Source of the DNA: CAVRAZ01 sp963719135
GTDB taxonomy: Bacteria; Pseudomonadota; Gammaproteobacteria; DSM-19610
Length of the DNA stretch: 64,000 nt
NCBI GenBank assembly: GCA_963719135.1
Contig: CAVRAZ010000013.1
Coordinates: forward strand, 1-64,000
Direction of reading: 5' to 3'
Both the position numbers and the translations under genes were made by a program. Below the pieces are notes generated by a model. The model was not told the origin of the DNA and ran no database searches. It saw nothing but the letters and a program-made list of their open reading frames with translations. Below are positions 60,069 to 64,000 of this stretch, one piece after another; the stretch's first letter is position 1, and every line of letters begins with the position of its first letter.

Positions 60069-62174
60069 ATGACCCTACAAGCCGCAACCCTGAATCTTCG
60101 AGAACTGAGCCGCTCCGGACTCGGCGCGCCGATCCTGCTGGTCATGATGCTGGCCATGGTCATTCTGCCGCTGCCGCCGCTGGCGCTGGACATGTTCTTC
60201 ACGTTCAACATCACGCTGTCGCTGGTGGTGCTGATGGTGACGATCTACGCGCTGCGCCCGCTGGATTTCGGCATCTTTCCCACCGTGCTCCTGGTCACCA
60301 CGCTGATGCGGCTGGCGCTCAACGTCGCGTCGACCCGCGTGGTGCTGCTCCAGGGCCACACCGGGACCGATGCGGCCGGCAAGGTCATCGAGGCATTCGG
60401 CGATTTCGTCGTCGGCGGCAACTACGCCGTCGGTCTGGTGGTGTTCGCGATCCTGGTCATCATCAATTTCGTGGTGGTGACCAAGGGCGCCGGACGCGTG
60501 TCGGAAGTGAGCGCCCGGTTCACACTCGATGCCATGCCGGGCAAGCAGATGGCCATCGACGCCGATCTGAACGCCGGCCTGATCACCCAGGACCAGGCCC
60601 GCGCGCGGCGCGAGGATGTCGGCCGCGAAGCGGATTTCTACGGCGCGATGGACGGCGCCAGCAAGTTCGTGCGCGGCGACGCCGTCGCCGGCATCCTGAT
60701 TCTGTTCATCAATATCATCGGCGGTCTGGCAATCGGGACGCTGCAGCATGGCATGGCGGTCGCCGATGCCATGCGCAACTACACGCTGCTGACCATCGGC
60801 GACGGACTGGTGGCGCAGATTCCCTCGCTGGTGCTGTCGTCGGCCACCGCGATCATCGTCACCCGCGTGTCCAGCGAACAGAAGATGTCCGAGCAGGTGA
60901 TGGAGCAGTTGTTCGGCAACCCCATGGTGCTGTACGTCTCCGGAGGCGTCATCGGCATCATGGGGCTGATTCCCGGCATGCCCAATCTGGCGTTCCTCAC
61001 GCTCGCCGCCGTCGCCGGCGGTGCGGCGTACACGATCCAGCAGCGTCTCCGGCGCGAGACGCAACAGCCGGTGCGCGAGACGCCGGCCGAAACCGCGTCA
61101 CTGGAACCGCGCGACCTGAGCTGGGACGACGTCGGCCCGGTCGACATGATCGGTCTGGAAGTGGGCTACCGGCTGATACCGCTGGTCGATCGCGCGCAGG
61201 GCGGGCAGATGATGGACCGCATCAAGGGTGTGCGCAAGAAGCTGTCGCACGAACTGGGCTTCCTGATTCAGCCGGTGCACATCCGCGACAACCTGGAATT
61301 GGCCGCCAACGGCTACCGCATTCTGCTGATGGGCGTGCCGGTCGGCGAAGCCGAAATCCATCCTGACCGCGAACTGGCGATCAATCCAGGACGGGTGTAC
61401 GGCGCGGTCAAGGGTGTGCCGACCCGCGATCCGGCCTTCGGTCTGGAGGCCGTGTGGATCGCGTCAGCGGAACGCGACAATGCGCAGACGCTCGGCTATA
61501 CGGTGGTCGACGCCAGCACCGTCGTGGCCACCCACCTCAGTCAGATTCTGCAGGAGCACGCCCACGAACTGCTCGGCCACGAGGAAGTGCAGCAGTTGCT
61601 CGCCAGCCTGGCGAAGACCGCGCCCAAGCTGGTCGAGGAACTGGTCCCGGGCGTGCTCTCGGTGGGCACCGTGCTGAAGGTGTTGCAGAACCTGCTGCGC
61701 GAGCGCATCCCGGTCCGCGACATCAGGACGATCGCCGAAGCGCTGGCTGCGCGCGCGCCGCGCAGTCAAGATCCCGACGCACTGACCGCCGGTGTCCGTG
61801 TCGCGCTAGGTCGTTCAATTATTCAACATATCAATGGGATGGCTGATGAAGTTCAGGTTATTACACTCGACCCGTCTCTGGAACACTTATTGCAGCAGAG
61901 CGTCCAGTCCGGTACCGATGGTGGTGCGGGCATCGAGCCGGGATTGGCCGAACGCATCCACCGCTCGATGGCCGAGGCAGCCCAGCGGCAGGAGGTGAAC
62001 GGGCAAGCGGCGGTGCTGCTGGTAACGCCGCCGCTGCGACCCTGGCTTGCGCGGCTGGTCAGGCACAGTGTGCCGAACCTTCAGGTGCTGGCCTACAACG
62101 AAGTACCGGACAACAAACAGATCAAAGTGATCGCGAGCATCGGTGCCGACTCGGCCAAAGGCGAGCGGCGCTAG
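60069..62174 (+). CDS. flhA: Flagellar export gate protein FlhA
   Basis: A 701-residue core of the export gate. About eight membrane segments lie in the first 330 residues, with the conserved FHIPEP-family stretches LVTTLMRLALNVASTRVVL and VVTKGAGRVSEVSARFTLDAMPGKQMAIDADLNAG. The cytoplasmic domain (about 345-700) receives chaperone-substrate complexes: GLEVGYRLIPLVDRAQGGQMMDRIKGVRKKL, ELLGHEEVQQLL. Full length. Confidence 0.96.
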   Translation: MTLQAATLNLRELSRSGLGAPILLVMMLAMVILPLPPLALDMFFTFNITLSLVVLMVTIYALRPLDFGIFPTVLLVTTLMRLALNVASTRVVLLQGHTGTDAAGKVIEAFGDFVVGGNYAVGLVVFAILVIINFVVVTKGAGRVSEVSARFTLDAMPGKQMAIDADLNAGLITQDQARARREDVGREADFYGAMDGASKFVRGDAVAGILILFINIIGGLAIGTLQHGMAVADAMRNYTLLTIGDGLVAQIPSLVLSSATAIIVTRVSSEQKMSEQVMEQLFGNPMVLYVSGGVIGIMGLIPGMPNLAFLTLAAVAGGAAYTIQQRLRRETQQPVRETPAETASLEPRDLSWDDVGPVDMIGLEVGYRLIPLVDRAQGGQMMDRIKGVRKKLSHELGFLIQPVHIRDNLELAANGYRILLMGVPVGEAEIHPDRELAINPGRVYGAVKGVPTRDPAFGLEAVWIASAERDNAQTLGYTVVDASTVVATHLSQILQEHAHELLGHEEVQQLLASLAKTAPKLVEELVPGVLSVGTVLKVLQNLLRERIPVRDIRTIAEALAARAPRSQDPDALTAGVRVALGRSIIQHINGMADEVQVITLDPSLEHLLQQSVQSGTDGGAGIEPGLAERIHRSMAEAAQRQEVNGQAAVLLVTPPLRPWLARLVRHSVPNLQVLAYNEVPDNKQIKVIASIGADSAKGERR

Positions 62175-62205
62175 GAACGGGACGACAAGGAAGGCAGGCA
62201 CACCG

Positions 62206-62274
62206 ATGAGCGGTCACACAGAGTTACGACAGCGCCGAGGCGAGACACCGGTGCAGGGTGAGGATCAGTCATGA
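62206..62274 (+). CDS. Possible small ORF (22 aa) coupled to flhF
   Basis: ATG at 62206 follows AAGGAAGGCAGG and opens a 22-codon frame (MSGHTELRQRRGETPVQGED plus two residues). Its TGA shares bases with the flhF ATG (ATGA). The peptide is charged and has no recognisable motif. It may be a translational leader for flhF or simply chance. Only the good ribosome site and the exact overlap support it. Confidence 0.3.
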   Translation: MSGHTELRQRRGETPVQGEDQS

Positions 62275-63494
62275 ACGTCAGTCGTTTTTGTGCGCCGGAC
62301 ATGCGTCAGGCGATCCGCCTGGTACGCGAGTCGCTGGGACCGGACGCGGTCATCATTTCCAACCGCAAGGTCGCCGAGGGCATCGAGATCATCGCCGCGG
62401 TCGACTATGACGAAAGCCTGTTTCCCGCGTTTCAGACGCCGCGCGAACCCGCGCCGGCGGTGGACGGCCGCACGCTTGCCGAACGCAACTACACCGCCTC
62501 CGACGTCGCGGCGCAACCGACTGCAGCGCCGATCTCCGCAACCGCGGCGAACCCCGACATACCGGCGATCGACGCGATGCAGGCCGAAATTCACGCGTTG
62601 CGCGGACTGCTGGAAAACCAGCTCGCGCACCTGGCCTGGAAAGATCTCAAACAGCGCATGCCGGTCCGCGCGAACCTGCTGGGCAATCTCGAACGAATGC
62701 ATCTGGACCGCGATCTGATCGGCAAACTGACCGACAGCGCAGCCGCGGCGCCGAACGACGAACAGGCCTGGCAGTCGGCCATGAACCAACTGGCCGGCAC
62801 CCTGCCGGTCGCCGAAGGCGATCCGGTCGAGGCCGGCGGCATGTTCGCCCTGGTCGGTTCGACCGGCGTCGGCAAGACCACCACCGTCGCCAAGCTCGCC
62901 GCGCGCTACGTGCTGCGCTACGGCCACCGCCACATCGGTCTGGTCACCACCGATTCGTATCGAATTGGCGCGTACGACCAGTTGATCAGCTTCGGCAGGA
63001 TCCTCGGCATACCGGTGCAGGTCGCCGGCGACGCCGACGAACTGCGCTCCATCCTGCGCAGCCTGTCCGACAAGCGCGTGGTGCTGATCGATACCGCCGG
63101 GATGAGCCAGCGCGACCGGCGCCTGCACCACCAATTGACCACACTGGCCGAGACCGGTCTGCCGATCCGGACACTGCTGGTGATGTCGGCGACCGCGCAG
63201 CGGTCGATTCTCGACGAGACCGTACAGGCATTCCGCGGCGCCGCTCCCGCCGGTGTCATCGTCACCAAACTGGACGAAGCCGCGAGCCTGGGAGAGCTGT
63301 TGTCCGTGATTCTGAAAAAACACCTGCCGCTGTCCTTCATCGCCGACGGCCAGCGGGTGCCGGAGGATCTTCACCTGGCGCGCGCCGCCGACCTGGTCAA
63401 GCGCGCCGCGAAACTGTCCTTTGCGGACGCAGGCCCTGAAGAATCGGCCATGGCCGAGCGGTACGGAGAGGTCAGGTCCGATGCTGTTGTCTGA
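62271..63494 (+). CDS. flhF: SRP-type GTPase FlhF, polar flagellum placement
   Basis: A 407-residue GTPase that marks the cell pole for flagellum assembly. The N-terminal basic/variable B region (about 1-125) starts MNVSRFCAPDMRQAIRLVRESLGPDAVIIS. The NG domain has G1 GSTGVGKT (196-203), LVTTDSYRIGAYDQL, G3 IDTAGMSQRD and G4-type VTKLDEAASLG. Its presence with fleN implies a polar flagellum with controlled number. It overlaps fleN by 14 bases. Confidence 0.95.
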   Translation: MNVSRFCAPDMRQAIRLVRESLGPDAVIISNRKVAEGIEIIAAVDYDESLFPAFQTPREPAPAVDGRTLAERNYTASDVAAQPTAAPISATAANPDIPAIDAMQAEIHALRGLLENQLAHLAWKDLKQRMPVRANLLGNLERMHLDRDLIGKLTDSAAAAPNDEQAWQSAMNQLAGTLPVAEGDPVEAGGMFALVGSTGVGKTTTVAKLAARYVLRYGHRHIGLVTTDSYRIGAYDQLISFGRILGIPVQVAGDADELRSILRSLSDKRVVLIDTAGMSQRDRRLHHQLTTLAETGLPIRTLLVMSATAQRSILDETVQAFRGAAPAGVIVTKLDEAASLGELLSVILKKHLPLSFIADGQRVPEDLHLARAADLVKRAAKLSFADAGPEESAMAERYGEVRSDAVV

Positions 63495-64000
63495 TGTAAA
63501 GCTCGACCAGGCGGCGGGGCTCCGGCGAATGAAGCAACCCAAACCGGTCCGGGTCATCGCGGTCAGCAGCGGTAAGGGCGGCGTCGGCAAGACCAACGTG
63601 TCGGTCAACCTGTCGGTCGCGCTGGCCGAAGCCGGCAAGCGCGTGATGCTGATGGATGCCGACCTCGGGCTGGCCAACGTCGACGTGCTGCTGGGCATCC
63701 ACCCGCAGCTCAATCTCGCGCACGTCGTCGCCGGCGAACGTACCCTGGAGGAAGTGATCGTGCAGGGGCCGGCGGGCGTACTGGTGGTGCCGGCGGCGTC
63801 GGGCGTCAAGCGCCTGGCCGAACTCAGCACCGTCGAGCACGCCGGTCTGATCCGCGCGTTCAGCGAACTCAACCATGACATCGACACGCTGATCGTCGAT
63901 ACCGCCGCCGGCATCAACGAAAGCGTCGTCAGTTTCAGCCGCGCCGCCCAGGAGATCATCCTGGTGGTCTGCAACGAGCCGGCTTCGATCACCGATGCCT
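63481..64000 (+). CDS. fleN: MinD-like ATPase FleN (FlhG), incomplete at the right edge
   Basis: The frame is open from ATG 63481 to the end of the window (173 codons), so only the N-terminal part is seen. Walker A is SSGKGGVGKTNVSVNLSVAL (Lys32, Lys37), the switch region is MLMDADLGLANVDVLLG, and Walker B is TLIVDTAAGINESV. FleN limits flagellar number by antagonising FleQ and pairs with FlhF. The GGGTC-rich 5' part overlaps the flhF end. A few residues precede the usual start, so M17 (MKQPKPVRVIAV, 63529) is an alternative start. Confidence 0.93.
   Translation, partial: MLLSDVKLDQAAGLRRMKQPKPVRVIAVSSGKGGVGKTNVSVNLSVALAEAGKRVMLMDADLGLANVDVLLGIHPQLNLAHVVAGERTLEEVIVQGPAGVLVVPAASGVKRLAELSTVEHAGLIRAFSELNHDIDTLIVDTAAGINESVVSFSRAAQEIILVVCNEPASITDA

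Noticed and set aside
57598..60087. 829-codon open frame on the minus strand opposite fliP-flhB
   Set aside because: It is Arg/Gln/His-rich with no fold or motif and lies exactly opposite well-supported genes. It is a codon-bias shadow of G+C-rich coding DNA.
62265..63992. 575-codon open frame on the minus strand opposite flhF-fleN
   Set aside because: Same reason: low-complexity shadow of two recognised genes with overlapping ends.

Overview
This window comes from a G+C-rich gammaproteobacterium with a polar flagellum. The evidence is a FleQ/FleS/FleR regulatory cascade, the FlhF/FleN pair, GG-N10-GC sigma-54 promoters, and a flagellar gene order like that of Pseudomonas and Chromatiales-type bacteria. 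The genus cannot be fixed from the sequence.

Layout. (1) 1-3416 is a graveyard of insertion sequences. An IS256-family element carries an amber codon in its transposase. It is split by a complete IS4-family element with an 11-bp target duplication, and a decayed IS5/IS1182-type element follows. (2) 3517-5724 is a long RelA/SpoT-type alarmone enzyme. (3) 6016-11972 is accessory DNA: a small hypothetical gene, tRNA-Arg(CCT), a hipBA-type toxin-antitoxin pair with an AT-rich operator region, a broken P4-type integrase, an IS1634-family element and tRNA-Ala(CGC). (4) 12036-24344 holds flgN, flgM and flgA on the minus strand, divergent from flgBCDEFGHIJKL. (5) 24479-36783 is a seven-gene sugar-modification locus between the hook-filament junction genes and the flagellin gene. 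It encodes a Gfo/Idh/MocA oxidoreductase, an ATP-grasp ligase, a methyltransferase, a HAD phosphatase, a DegT aminotransferase, a GT2-TPR protein and a protein of about 1845 residues that joins a sulfotransferase, TPRs and several glycosyltransferase modules. (6) 37160-51818 holds fliC, flaG, fliD, fliS, fliT, fleQ, fleS, fleR and fliEFGHIJK. (7) 52122-54386 is a globin-coupled GGDEF-EAL protein inserted between fliK and fliL. (8) 54624 to the right edge holds fliLMNOPQR, flhB, flhA, flhF and the start of fleN.

How it fits together. FleQ (a sigma-70-type promoter is visible) should switch on fleSR and the structural operons through sigma-54. I read eight near-consensus sigma-54 promoters: before flgA, flgB, the oxidoreductase, the ATP-grasp gene, fliD, fleS, fliK and fliL. 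Two of the eight drive the sugar locus, so it is wired into the flagellar programme and most likely decorates flagellin. A sigma-28 promoter precedes flgM. The sulfotransferase suggests that the filament glycan is sulfated. The preceding GT2-TPR protein appears to carry a decayed sulfotransferase domain before a TPR block related to that of its giant neighbour. This locus is the most likely undescribed system in the window.

All functions are assigned by motif and family recognition from the sequence alone. No searches were run.
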